From the NCBI RefSeq assembly GCF_024807225.1, contig NZ_JANUCO010000001.1, forward strand, positions 1,922,001 to 1,986,000: a stretch of 64,000 bases of DNA, read 5' to 3'. Shown here one piece after another: positions 8,593 through 16,970 of this stretch. The DNA is from Chryseobacterium ginsenosidimutans (GTDB lineage: Bacteria; Bacteroidota; Bacteroidia; Flavobacteriales; Weeksellaceae). Below the pieces are notes generated by a model that was not told the origin of the DNA, did no database searches, and was given only the letters and a program-made list of their open reading frames with translations. The position numbers were made by a program, and so were the translations under genes. How positions within the stretch are numbered: the first letter of the stretch is position 1; the number at the start of each line of letters is the position of its first letter.

Positions 8593-9372
8593 TTATATTG
8601 CTACTGTGGAAACAAATTCTTCAAATTTTTTTCCGGGATTTTCATTTTTCATAAAATATTCTCCCATTAAAAATCCGTCAAAACCTTTTTCCTTCAGAAA
8701 ATTAAAATCTTCCACATGATAAATTCCGCTTTCTGCAACGGATAAAACATCTTTTGGGAGCTGATTTTTCAAATTCACGGAATGTTGCAAATCAACTTTA
8801 AAATCTTTTAAATTTCTATTATTAATTCCCACCAGATCAATTTCTGAATTGAAATGTTCAAGCTCTTTTTCGGTATGAATTTCGAGTAAAACTTCCATTC
8901 CCAAATGATGTGAAAGTTCTGTAAACTCCTGAACCTGATTGGGCGAAAGACACGCTGCAATTAACAAAACAACATCAGCTCCGATGCTTTTTGCTTCATA
9001 AAACTGATATTCATCAATCATAAAATCCTTTCGAAGAATCGGAATATTGATGTGATTTCTTACATTTAAAATATCTTCAAAATTTCCTCCGAAAAAATCT
9101 TTATCCGTTAAAATTGAAATTCCACTTGCTCCAAAATTTTCGTAAACTGAAACAACTTCTAAAGGCGAAATTTTATCATTAATAATTCCTTTGGATGGAG
9201 ATTGTCTTTTAAATTCAGCGATAATTCCGCTTTTATTTTTTATATTTTCTTTTAACGAAACTGTTTTTCTTTCAAAGAATTCAGAACCTTTCAATTCCTG
9301 AACAGAAACTGTTGATTTTGAGATTGAAACTTCTTCTTTTTTTCTTTGTATGATTGTATCTAAAATATTCAT
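8593..9372 (-). CDS. trpC: Indole-3-glycerol phosphate synthase
   Basis: Ring closure to indole-3-glycerol phosphate. A longer frame opens at 9450 but the family begins at MNILDTIIQRKKEEV, so I take the ATG at 9372, five bases after the trpD stop. That gives 259 residues, the normal length. Seen motifs: IIAEFKRQSPSKG with the catalytic Lys, ILTDKDFFGG, ILRKDFMIDEYQ with the second Lys, LVGINNRNL and VAESGIY. A standalone enzyme, not fused to TrpF. Confidence 0.95.
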   Translation of the reverse strand: MNILDTIIQRKKEEVSISKSTVSVQELKGSEFFERKTVSLKENIKNKSGIIAEFKRQSPSKGIINDKISPLEVVSVYENFGASGISILTDKDFFGGNFEDILNVRNHINIPILRKDFMIDEYQFYEAKSIGADVVLLIAACLSPNQVQEFTELSHHLGMEVLLEIHTEKELEHFNSEIDLVGINNRNLKDFKVDLQHSVNLKNQLPKDVLSVAESGIYHVEDFNFLKEKGFDGFLMGEYFMKNENPGKKFEEFVSTVAI

Positions 9373-9377
9373 GACTA

Positions 9378-10364
9378 TTATTCTAAAAGCAATTCCAGAC
9401 TTCTCAACGCTTTTCCTCCATGCAAACTTTCCTGAGCCAGCAAAAGACAATCGTCATAACTGCCGAATTTATCAGTGTGATATAGCGCAACGGAAGCATT
9501 TGCCAAGACCACAGAATTTTGCTGTTCCGTGCCTTTTCCATGAAGAATATTTCTGAAAATTTTTGCCGTTTCATGGGGTGTTTCGCCAGCTTTTATGCTT
9601 TCATGAGTAATAGAATCAAAACCGAGATCTTCCGTTGAATAAACTTCTTCACCCTTTTTTGTGATGATTTTACTGTCGTGCGTCAAACTTATCTCGTCAT
9701 AACCATCCATTCCGTGAACGAGAATAAAATGGCGGTCATCTTTTTGCAATAAATACTGATAAATCCTTGCAATTTCAAGATTGTAAACTCCTATCATCGA
9801 GAATTTTGGTTTTGCCGGATTCACGAGTGGTCCAAGCAAATTGAAAAAAGTTCTGAGACCCAAAGATTTCCTCAACGTACCGACAGACTGCAAAGCCGGA
9901 TGGAAGTAAGGCGCATGCAAAAAACAAATATTGGCTTTTTCCAGATCATCTTCCAGCCTCTCTGAATTAATTTTAAATTCATACCCCAATTCCTCCAGAA
10001 CATTTGACGATCCTGTAATGGTTGAAGCCCCATAATTTCCGTGTTTTGTTACTTTTTGTCCGGCTCCGGCAACGACAAAACTTGCCAATGTTGAAATATT
10101 GATCGTGTTTTTTCCATCACCGCCGGTTCCTACAATATCGATAGCGTCACTTGCGTCTAAACTCATCGGAACTGCCATTTGCAGAAGTGCTTCGCGGAAA
10201 CCTTCCAGTTCTTTTAAGGTGATATTTCGCATCAGAAAAACGGTCATAAAAGCCGTAACTTCTGTAGAATTAAATTTATTTTGAGCAATCTCAATCATAA
10301 TCGCTTTTGCTTCCGATTTTGATAACGTATGATGATTGAAAAGATATTCTAAGATTTCTTTCAT
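9378..10364 (-). CDS. trpD: Anthranilate phosphoribosyltransferase
   Basis: Transfers phosphoribose from PRPP to anthranilate. The 328-residue protein has the signature GTGGDGKNTINIS and KHGNYGAST for PRPP and anthranilate binding, followed by LRKSLGLRTFFNLLGPLVNP, all typical. It starts 23 bases after trpG and ends just before trpC. No irregularities were seen. Confidence 0.96.
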   Translation of the reverse strand: MKEILEYLFNHHTLSKSEAKAIMIEIAQNKFNSTEVTAFMTVFLMRNITLKELEGFREALLQMAVPMSLDASDAIDIVGTGGDGKNTINISTLASFVVAGAGQKVTKHGNYGASTITGSSNVLEELGYEFKINSERLEDDLEKANICFLHAPYFHPALQSVGTLRKSLGLRTFFNLLGPLVNPAKPKFSMIGVYNLEIARIYQYLLQKDDRHFILVHGMDGYDEISLTHDSKIITKKGEEVYSTEDLGFDSITHESIKAGETPHETAKIFRNILHGKGTEQQNSVVLANASVALYHTDKFGSYDDCLLLAQESLHGGKALRSLELLLE

Positions 10365-10387
10365 TTGTGAAAATTTTAAAGATTTAA

Positions 10388-11002
10388 TTAATTCAGAAAG
10401 AAGTTTTTAATAATAGTTTCTCCTTGTGGAGTTAAAATACTTTCAGGATGAAACTGAACACCATGAACATCATAAATTTTATGCTGCAACGCCATGATCA
10501 TTCCGTCTTTATCTACTGCTGTGATTTCCAGTTCTTCAGGGAAATCTTCGCGATTCACAACCCAACTGTGATATCTTCCGACTTCCATTCCGCTTGATAG
10601 GTTTTTGAAAATTTTAGTATCATTTTTTACAAAATCAGCGGAAGTTGCAACCCCATGAAAAATCTCCGAAAGATTGATTAAACTTCCACCAAAAGCTTCC
10701 GCAATGGCTTGCTGACCGAGACAAACGCCCAAAATACTTTTCGTAGGAGCATATTTTTTAATTAATTCTAACAGAATCCCGGCTTCTTCAGGAATTCCGG
10801 GACCCGGTGAAAGGACAATTTTATCGTATTTATCGACTTCTTCTAAAGTGATTTCGTCATTTTTCACGACATCAACTTTTATATCCAAAACTCTTTCAAT
10901 AATCTGGACTAAGTTGTAAGTGAAACTATCGTAATTATCGAAAACCAGTACCTTGGTTGATGGTTGATTGTTTTTAGTTGATTGATTTATAGTGCTTTTC
11001 AT
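10388..11002 (-). CDS. trpG: Anthranilate synthase glutamine amidotransferase subunit
   Basis: Class I amidotransferase delivering ammonia to TrpE. Catalytic Cys94 is in GVCLGQQAI, and the His-Glu pair is in VQFHPESILT near the C-terminus. The true domain starts at about residue 17 (VLVFDNYDSFTYNLV). The preceding residues INQSTKNNQPST are encoded by a repetitive TTGATTG-like tract at 10951-10997, as in trpF. A shorter start is not available, so the extension is probably translated. It begins one base after the four-helix gene ends. Confidence 0.95.
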   Translation of the reverse strand: MKSTINQSTKNNQPSTKVLVFDNYDSFTYNLVQIIERVLDIKVDVVKNDEITLEEVDKYDKIVLSPGPGIPEEAGILLELIKKYAPTKSILGVCLGQQAIAEAFGGSLINLSEIFHGVATSADFVKNDTKIFKNLSSGMEVGRYHSWVVNREDFPEELEITAVDKDGMIMALQHKIYDVHGVQFHPESILTPQGETIIKNFFLN

Positions 11003-11003
11003 T

Positions 11004-11358
11004 TTATTTTTGTCTGTAATAATTAATAAATCCGCTTAGTAACTTTTTACAAAGTATTATTTGATTTAGGGTGGTGGTAAATTTTTCTTCGGTTAAATAA
11101 TTTTGGTCTGATGATAAATAAATTTGAGTTTCTAATTCATAAAGAGAAACCTCTTGCAATAAATAAAAAATGTATTGTTTCTTTTGAAGTATTTCTTCCA
11201 CAGCCTTCTGCTATATTTGAAGGGACGGAAACAGCACATCTTCTGATCTGGTTTGTAAGTCCAAATATTTCGTCTTTAGGATAATTTTTGGTTGAATCAT
11301 AAACAAGATTAGTAAGCTTTCTCGATTCCCGCCAAACATCCAGATTTATATATTCCAT
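11004..11358 (-). CDS. S23-type four-helix bundle protein, frameshifted by one base, between trpE and trpG
   Basis: From the ATG at 11358 the frame reads MEYINLDVWRESRKL and continues to HFLFIARG before breaking. The remainder (SLYELETQIYLS onward) is in the next frame and stops at 11004. Removing one base of AAA at 11147-11149 gives one 117-residue protein. The phrases RRCAVSVPSNIAEGCGR and SLYELETQ are the hallmarks of the four-helix-bundle family first seen in 23S rRNA intervening sequences; its cellular role is unknown. It sits 48 bases after trpE and one base before trpG, so it is co-transcribed with them. The break matches the window-wide insertion class and is probably artefactual. Confidence 0.8.
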
Positions 11359-11406
11359 ATTTTGTGTTTTTATTATTTCTATCAACTATAAACCAATCAC
11401 CATCAA

Positions 11407-12834
11407 CTAATAGCTATCAACCAACTTCTCCGCCTTTTCTACCGCCTTTTTCAATGCATTCAGCTTATTATTCACTTCTTCCAATTCGCTTTCCGGATTG
11501 GATTTTGCAACTAATCCGGCTCCGGCTTGATAGTATAAAGTGTTGTTTTTACTTAAAAAAGTTCGGATCATAATTGCCTGATTGCAGTCTCCATTTAATC
11601 CGATAATTCCGATACAGCCGCCATAATATCCACGGGAATCTTTTTCGTATTTATTAATTAATTGTAATGCTTTATGTTTCGGTGCACCGCTTAAAGTTCC
11701 TTGCGGGAATGTCGCGGCAACCATTTCGTAAGGATTTGTTTTTTCAGGTAAATCGGCGGTAACTTCGCTCACCATGTGAATAACGTGAGAAAAAAGTTGG
11801 ATTTCCTTTAATTTTGTAACCGTTACATTTTTACCCAGTTTTCCTAAGTCATTTCTGGCTAAATCGACCAACATGGTGTGTTCAGCATTTTCTTTTGCAT
11901 CATTTTTTAATTCTTCAATAGACTGTAAATCAGTTTCAAAATGTCCTGTTCTTTTGAAAGTTCCTGCAATAGGATGCATGGTTGCTTTGTTTCCTTTAAT
12001 AATTAATTGACTTTCAGGACTTGAGCCAAATAATTTGTAATTTCCGTAGTCGAAGTAAAAAAGATAAGGAGAAGGATTAATATTTCTCAAAGCACGATAA
12101 ACATTGAATTCGTCACCTTTAAATTTCTGTTCGAATCTTCTGCTTAAGACCATCTGAAATACATCTCCTCTCATGCAGTGTTTTTGTGCTGTTTTTACCA
12201 GCTCTATATATTCTTCATCGGTAATATTGGAGGTTTCTTTTCCGTTTTTCTGGAAAGGATAAATGACGGAATTTTGGTTTTTAATCAAACTTTCCAATAA
12301 ATAAAGTTCAGATTTTACACCTTCGAGCTGGTTTTCAATAATGTGCATTTCATCGTTATAATGATTTATGGCGATAACATATTGATATAATCTGTAACGA
12401 AGAATCGGGATTTCAACTTCCGGACTTTGAGCTTTAAAAACAATGTTTTCAAAAAACTGTACGGCTTCAAAACTTGTATATCCGAAAAGACTTTGGGCAG
12501 TTTGTTCTACAGGATCGGTTGTCTTTTCACATTCAAAAATGTTAGAAAAATCTTGGAAAACATCAGCTATTTTATGTTCAATAATAAACTGTTTGATAGG
12601 TTCTTTTCGGGGCAGTTTTATTTCAAACTCATTTAAATTTTTAATTTCGATTCCGGCAACAGCGTTGATGGCGATAAAAGAAAAATTATTGTCGATATTT
12701 TTTGAATCCGAACTTTCCAGAAGGATAGTATCCCGGAACTTGTCCCGAATCTGCAGATAAATATTCATCGGAGTCTGAAGATCTCCCAATGTTTTTTTGG
12801 AAACGGTTTTTATTTTTATTTTTTTACTGAACAT
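11407..12834 (-). CDS. trpE: Anthranilate synthase component I
   Basis: Chorismate to anthranilate with ammonia from TrpG; first enzyme of the pathway. The 475-residue protein contains the chorismate-binding core: GDVFQMVLSRRFEQK, SPYLFYFDYG, HPIAGTFKRTG, VDLARNDLGK, GTLSGAPKHKA and YYGGCIGIIGL. The N-terminal lobe is the usual regulatory region for feedback by Trp, though the LLES-type motif is only approximately visible (ILLESSDSKN near residues 37-46). The start at 12834 lies 29 bases beyond the attenuator terminator. Confidence 0.96.
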   Translation of the reverse strand: MFSKKIKIKTVSKKTLGDLQTPMNIYLQIRDKFRDTILLESSDSKNIDNNFSFIAINAVAGIEIKNLNEFEIKLPRKEPIKQFIIEHKIADVFQDFSNIFECEKTTDPVEQTAQSLFGYTSFEAVQFFENIVFKAQSPEVEIPILRYRLYQYVIAINHYNDEMHIIENQLEGVKSELYLLESLIKNQNSVIYPFQKNGKETSNITDEEYIELVKTAQKHCMRGDVFQMVLSRRFEQKFKGDEFNVYRALRNINPSPYLFYFDYGNYKLFGSSPESQLIIKGNKATMHPIAGTFKRTGHFETDLQSIEELKNDAKENAEHTMLVDLARNDLGKLGKNVTVTKLKEIQLFSHVIHMVSEVTADLPEKTNPYEMVAATFPQGTLSGAPKHKALQLINKYEKDSRGYYGGCIGIIGLNGDCNQAIMIRTFLSKNNTLYYQAGAGLVAKSNPESELEEVNNKLNALKKAVEKAEKLVDSY

Positions 12835-12862
12835 TTGCAGTGTATTTTAATTTGATTTAAAC

Positions 12863-12896
12863 AAAAAAGACTTCAACGGCATCCGTCAAAGTCTTT
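12863..12896 (-). terminator. trp attenuator terminator hairpin
   Basis: On the minus strand a 14-bp stem (12896-12883 with 12879-12866, two G-U pairs) closes on the loop ATG and is followed by a short U run ending at 12863. It lies between the leader peptide and trpE, the position of an attenuator, and not after a gene. Confidence 0.9.
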
Positions 12897-12989
12897 ATAT
12901 ATTTTTATTATTCTTGTTGTAGATAAATTAGCAACACGACAATAACCTCAGACCCGACGAAGAGTTTGAAAGCCACCACCAATTATTGT
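12884..12989 (-). promoter_or_regulatory. trp attenuator alternative-pairing region
   Basis: Three pairings can be read on the minus strand. ACAATAA (12989-12983, leader codons 6-8) pairs perfectly with TTATTGT (12945-12939). CGTCGGGTCT (12959-12950) pairs with AGACTTTGACG (12894-12884), the 5' arm of the terminator, with one bulged U. The terminator itself competes with the second pairing. A ribosome stalled on the Trp codons would free the second segment to act as antiterminator; one that reaches the leader stop would cover it. Confidence 0.75.
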
Positions 12990-13005
12990 TACTGTTATTA
13001 AACAT
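12928..13005 (-). CDS. trpL: trp operon leader peptide with three consecutive Trp codons
   Basis: A 25-residue reading frame begins MFNNSNNNWWWLSN and ends LRLLSCC. Codons 9-11 (12981-12973) are TGG TGG TGG. Trp is rare elsewhere, so three in a row in a short frame 94 bases before trpE, followed by a terminator, is the classical attenuation layout. No strong ribosome binding site precedes the ATG. A TAnnTTTG promoter element lies only 5 bases upstream, so translation may be nearly leaderless, or transcription starts further upstream. Confidence 0.85.
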   Translation of the reverse strand: MFNNSNNNWWWLSNSSSGLRLLSCC

Positions 13006-13009
13006 ATGG

Positions 13010-13017
13010 CAAATGTA
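13010..13017 (-). promoter_or_regulatory. Candidate trp operon promoter -7 element
   Basis: TACATTTG on the minus strand fits the Bacteroidota TAnnTTTG element. It is very close to the leader ATG. A looser alternative, TAATTTTTG (13049-13041), lies upstream. The rest of 12835-13217 is the trp leader plus AT-rich sequence upstream of the plus-strand lipoprotein gene. Confidence 0.4.
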
Positions 13018-13217
13018 AATATTTTTTTTAATACAAAATGCAAAAATTACGAAAATAAAAAAACTTAAAATTCAGATTCTGAATTCATTCTTTAGTCATG
13101 CTTATTATATGATTATTTGCTTCTTCTAAATTTCCTTCCTTAATAATAACGATTAAAAGCATTTCCTATCTTTTAAAAGCAATATTTTTTATATTTTTGT
13201 CAGCAAATTAGAAAACA

Positions 13218-13436
13218 ATGAAAAAAGTATTTGCAATAGCATTTATCGGAGGTTTATTAGTAGTTAACTGCACAAAAAAGCCTAATCATGATTTACAGGA
13301 CAGCAACACGATGTTACCTGAACCGGATGCTCCAACTGTAGTAGATTCTACGGCTAAAAAAACGGATACACCTGCTGCAACTCCTGCACCAGCAACTGAA
13401 GCTCCTAAAACAGATTCTGCAGCGGCTAAAAAATAA
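13218..13436 (+). CDS. Small Ala/Pro/Thr-rich lipoprotein
   Basis: A 72-residue protein with a signal sequence and a usable lipid-attachment Cys at about residue 18 (LLVVNCTKK). A low-complexity tail rich in Ala, Pro, Thr and Lys follows (residues 45-72), with no fold expected. Its stop overlaps the next gene's start by one base (TAATG), so it is coupled to the cytochrome c lipoprotein gene. Function unknown; perhaps a surface or spacer lipoprotein. Confidence 0.75.
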   Translation: MKKVFAIAFIGGLLVVNCTKKPNHDLQDSNTMLPEPDAPTVVDSTAKKTDTPAATPAPATEAPKTDSAAAKK

Positions 13437-13813
13437 TGAAAAAACTATTTTTAACAGGATGTTTAGGTCTACTAATTTTTTCCTGTTCTAAAAAAGAAAA
13501 TACGCCGATTGACGCCAATTCTTCTGAAACTACAACAATTTCAGAGTCTGCAAAAAATAATCTTTCCGGAGATCAGATTATGGAAACCATGGATTGTTCT
13601 GCCTGTCACTCGGCAAATGAGAAAATGATAGGACCTTCTTATCAGGAAATCGCAGAAAAATATTCTGATAAAGATATTGAATTGCTGGCTTCCAAAATCA
13701 TAGAAGGCGGAAGTGGAGTTTGGGGAAATGTTCCGATGGCTGCTCATCCTCAAGTATCAAAAGAAGATGCTAAAAAAATGGTGGAATATATTTTGACACT
13801 AAAGAAAAAATAA
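13436..13813 (+). CDS. Cytochrome c (class I) lipoprotein
   Basis: A 125-residue protein with lipobox LLIFSC (Cys at about residue 17), a short linker and a cytochrome c domain. Haem is bound at CSACH (about residues 54-58), preceded by MDC, which gives an extra Cys near the site. The distal Met is in NVPMAAHPQVS, as in c-type cytochromes of the c551/c552 kind (GPSYQEIAEKY is also typical). Acts as a periplasmic or membrane-tethered electron carrier. It starts on the last base of the preceding stop codon and ends four bases before rlmF. Confidence 0.9.
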   Translation: MKKLFLTGCLGLLIFSCSKKENTPIDANSSETTTISESAKNNLSGDQIMETMDCSACHSANEKMIGPSYQEIAEKYSDKDIELLASKIIEGGSGVWGNVPMAAHPQVSKEDAKKMVEYILTLKKK

Positions 13814-13816
13814 AAT

Positions 13817-14746
13817 ATGTCCACCGAAAAATCCAGTCTGCACACAAGAAATTTACATCGTAATCCGTATGATTTTGATCTGCTTATTTCTTGTGTGCCA
13901 GAACTGAAAGAATATGTTTTTACCAATGCTTATCAAACGGTAACGATTAATTTCAGTATTCCAAAAGCTGTAAAATTACTTAATAAAGCTTTATTGTTAC
14001 ATTTTTATAAGGTTCAGAATTGGGATATTCCTGATGCAAATCTTTGTCCTCCAATTCCCGGAAGAGCAGATTATGTGCATTATATTGCAGATTTATTGGC
14101 TGAACAACAGAAAGAAATTCCAAAAGGATTGTCTGTGAATGGCTTGGATATTGGAACAGGAGCCAATCTTGTGTATCCTTTAATTGCCCACCAATCGTAT
14201 GGCTGGAAAATGTCGGGAACAGATATTAATAAGGATTCTCTGGAAAATGCCCAACAGATTTTAGATAATAATCCTGATCTGTCATCTGCAATTCAATTAA
14301 AGCAACAGGCAAATCCTGATCATATATTTAAGAATATGATTGATCCGAAAGATCGATTTGCATTCTCGATGTGCAATCCTCCTTTTCACGATTCTGAGGA
14401 ATCTGCTGTAAAAGGAAATCTTAGAAAAACAAAAAACCTTAACAAATCAAAAGTTCAAAAACCGCTGCTCAACTTTGGCGGACAACAATCTGAACTGTGG
14501 TGTGAAGGCGGTGAATTGGCTTTTATCACAAAAATGATGAACGAAAGTGTTTTGTATTCATCACAGGTTCTTTGGTTTACATGTTTGGTTTCAAAAAAAG
14601 ATAATTTGTTTAAACTTACCACACTTTTAAAGAAACTCAACGCAGTAGAAGTCAAAACGATCGATATGGCTCAAGGTCAGAAAATAAGCAGAATCTTAGC
14701 CTGGACTTTTATTCCTCAACGAAATCGTAAAGATTGGTTCTCATAA
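13817..14746 (+). CDS. rlmF: 23S rRNA (adenine-1618-N6)-methyltransferase RlmF
   Basis: SAM-dependent methylation of A1618 in 23S rRNA. The 309-residue protein begins with the family's LHTRNLHRNPYDFDLL segment. It has the SAM loop DIGTGANLVYPL at about residues 114-125 and the N6-adenine methyltransferase motif CNPPFH at about residues 190-195. Length matches the family. It follows the cytochrome gene by three bases and may share its transcript. Confidence 0.95.
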   Translation: MSTEKSSLHTRNLHRNPYDFDLLISCVPELKEYVFTNAYQTVTINFSIPKAVKLLNKALLLHFYKVQNWDIPDANLCPPIPGRADYVHYIADLLAEQQKEIPKGLSVNGLDIGTGANLVYPLIAHQSYGWKMSGTDINKDSLENAQQILDNNPDLSSAIQLKQQANPDHIFKNMIDPKDRFAFSMCNPPFHDSEESAVKGNLRKTKNLNKSKVQKPLLNFGGQQSELWCEGGELAFITKMMNESVLYSSQVLWFTCLVSKKDNLFKLTTLLKKLNAVEVKTIDMAQGQKISRILAWTFIPQRNRKDWFS

Positions 14747-14813
14747 TTTTGGCTTTAATTATCCTCTTGAATTGAATTTTATATGAAATAATTTATATTT
14801 CTGAGAAAAGCCA

Positions 14814-14844
14814 TTGACCATCAATTCAAAAATCACTAATTTTG
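14814..14844 (+). promoter_or_regulatory. Bacteroidota-type promoter of lysS
   Basis: TTG at 14814-14816 and TAATTTTG at 14837-14844 are separated by 20 bases, fitting the -33/-7 pattern of this phylum. The lysS ATG is 22 bases downstream. Confidence 0.6.
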
Positions 14845-14866
14845 CACGTTATTTTAAATAAATACA

Positions 14867-16567
14867 ATGCAATTATCAGAACAAGAAATCATTAGACGAG
14901 AAAAGCTGAACAAGCTTGTTGAAATGGGAATCAACGCATTCCCTGCAGATGAATACGTAATTACAGATACTACAGAATCTATAAAACAGGATTTCGCTGA
15001 TAATAAACAGGTAAAGATTGCAGGTAGATTAATGTCTAGAAGAATTCAGGGGAAAGCTTCTTTTGCTGAATTACAGGACTCTACAGGCAGAATTCAGGTA
15101 TATTTTAATAGAGATGAAATCTGTACAGGTGAAGACAAAACTTTGTATAATGAAGTTTATAAACACCTTTTAGATATAGGAGATATTATTGGTATTGAAG
15201 GAGAATTATTCACAACTCAGGTTGGTGAAAAAACAGTTTTGGTGAAAAATTTTACGATTCTGACAAAATCTTTAAGACCACTTCCTCAACCTAGAACGGA
15301 TGAAAATGGAGTAGTACACGACGGTTTCACAGATCCGGAACTAAGATACAGACAACGTTATGTAGATTTATTGGTGAATCCTCACGTAAAAGAAGTTTTT
15401 GTAAAAAGAACAAAATTGTTCAATGCCATGAGAACTTTCTTCAATGATGCAGGATATTTTGAAGTTGAAACGCCTGTTTTGCAATCGATTCCGGGAGGAG
15501 CTGCTGCAAGACCGTTTATTACGCATCACAATGCTTTAGATATTCCGTTATATTTAAGAATTGCTAACGAATTATATCTGAAAAGATTGATCGTTGGTGG
15601 ATTCGACGGTGTTTATGAGTTCTCGAAAAACTTCAGAAATGAAGGAATGGACAGAACACATAATCCTGAATTTACCGTAATGGAGATCTATGTAGCTTAC
15701 AAAGACTACAACTGGATGATGGATTTCACTGAGAAATTGTTGGAATTCTGTGCCATTCAGGTAAATGGAACGTCAAATGCCAAATTTGGTGATCAGGAAA
15801 TCAGTTTCAAAGCACCTTTCGCGAGAGTTTCTATGACAGAAGCTATTTTGAAGTATACAGGTTTCGATATTACAGGAAAAACTGAACAGGAATTGTTCGA
15901 TTTTGCTAAATCTATCGGTATCGACGTAAACGAAACGATGGGTAAAGGAAAATTAATCGATGAGATTTTCGGTGAAAAATGTGAAGGAAACTTCATTCAG
16001 CCGACTTTCATTACAGATTATCCTGTTGAAATGTCTCCTCTTACCAAGAAACACAGAAGCAAAGAAGGTCTTACTGAACGTTTTGAATTAATGGTTTGTG
16101 GTAAAGAAATTGCCAATGCTTATTCTGAGCTTAATGACCCGATCGATCAGAGAGAACGTTTTGAAGATCAGCTGAAATTATCTGAAAAAGGTGATGATGA
16201 AGCGGGGCAATTTATTGATGAAGATTTCTTAAGAGCTCTTGAATACGGAATGCCACCAACTTCAGGAATGGGAATCGGAATGGACAGATTAATTATGTTC
16301 TTAACGGATAATGCATCGATTCAGGAAGTGTTATTCTTCCCTCAAATGAAGCCTGAGAAAATTGTTCCTCAAATAGAATTAGGAGAAGATGAAAATATAA
16401 TTCTGGATATTCTTAATTCTCAGGAAGAAGCGTTTTCTTTAGCTGAAGTGAAAGAAAAAAGTAAATTATCCGGTAAAAAATGGGATAAAGCTTCTAAAAC
16501 TTTAACGAAGAATAATCTAGTGAAAGTAGAGAAAATTGATGAGAATGTTTGGATGAAGTTAGCTTAA
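14867..16567 (+). CDS. lysS: Lysyl-tRNA synthetase, class II
   Basis: Charges tRNA-Lys. The 566-residue protein has an N-terminal OB-fold anticodon domain (KIAGRLMSRRIQGKASF). The class II core has motif 1 around FFNDAGYFEVETPVLQ, motif 2 in FRNEGMDRTHNPEFT, and motif 3 in GMGIGMDRLIMFL. It is about 60 residues longer than the common bacterial form. The tail (about 505-566, ILDILNSQEEAFSLAEVKEK) looks like a small helical, winged-helix-like appendage. A terminator at 16590-16616 follows. Confidence 0.97.
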   Translation: MQLSEQEIIRREKLNKLVEMGINAFPADEYVITDTTESIKQDFADNKQVKIAGRLMSRRIQGKASFAELQDSTGRIQVYFNRDEICTGEDKTLYNEVYKHLLDIGDIIGIEGELFTTQVGEKTVLVKNFTILTKSLRPLPQPRTDENGVVHDGFTDPELRYRQRYVDLLVNPHVKEVFVKRTKLFNAMRTFFNDAGYFEVETPVLQSIPGGAAARPFITHHNALDIPLYLRIANELYLKRLIVGGFDGVYEFSKNFRNEGMDRTHNPEFTVMEIYVAYKDYNWMMDFTEKLLEFCAIQVNGTSNAKFGDQEISFKAPFARVSMTEAILKYTGFDITGKTEQELFDFAKSIGIDVNETMGKGKLIDEIFGEKCEGNFIQPTFITDYPVEMSPLTKKHRSKEGLTERFELMVCGKEIANAYSELNDPIDQRERFEDQLKLSEKGDDEAGQFIDEDFLRALEYGMPPTSGMGIGMDRLIMFLTDNASIQEVLFFPQMKPEKIVPQIELGEDENIILDILNSQEEAFSLAEVKEKSKLSGKKWDKASKTLTKNNLVKVEKIDENVWMKLA

Positions 16568-16589
16568 TCAAGATAATATATAAAATAAG

Positions 16590-16616
16590 AATCCTCCGTT
16601 AGTGGAGGATTTTTTA
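16590..16616. terminator. Bidirectional terminator after lysS
   Basis: AATCCTCC (16590-16597) pairs with GGAGGATT (16604-16611), followed by T residues on the plus strand. The convergent minus-strand gene ends at 16614, so it shares the hairpin. Confidence 0.8.
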
Positions 16617-16889
16617 TTGCATCACTTTTACATATCTCCGTTTATATTCCTCATCATAACAATAATAAGAAAATATTCCTGCGATTTTTTCTAATCCGGA
16701 ATCTCCTTCTTGTTGAAATAATGAAATTTCTTCTTCATTGAGTTTTATCCAGACTTGCCAAATTCCGTGCATTCCGCAGGTTACTTCTAATAAAAATGTA
16801 TCGTGATTATCTTTGAAAAGTTGATAGATGTAAGGTTTAAATATAATTAATTCAAAGTCTTTTAAGTCGTATTCTTTATTTGAATCCAT
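16614..16889 (-). CDS. Unknown 91-residue protein
   Basis: Not recognised. A small soluble acidic protein with a Tyr-rich C-terminus (IFSYYCYDEEYKRRYVKV) and a central segment TCGMHGIWQVWIKLNEEE that looks like a beta-sheet-forming immunity-type or DUF protein. No signal peptide or membrane helix. It is convergent with lysS and upstream lies a repeat element, so it appears monocistronic. Confidence 0.55.
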   Translation of the reverse strand: MDSNKEYDLKDFELIIFKPYIYQLFKDNHDTFLLEVTCGMHGIWQVWIKLNEEEISLFQQEGDSGLEKIAGIFSYYCYDEEYKRRYVKVMQ

Positions 16890-16970
16890 TGTAAGAGCCT
16901 GTTTGAAATATTATTTTTTTGAGAGTAAAAGTTTTGTATCGTTGATTTCGAATGGAATCTGTAATTCTTT

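Noticed and set aside
9373..9450. Longer N-terminus for TrpC from the upstream start at 9450
   Set aside because: The added residues are coded inside trpD in another frame, and the family begins at MNILDTI at 9372.
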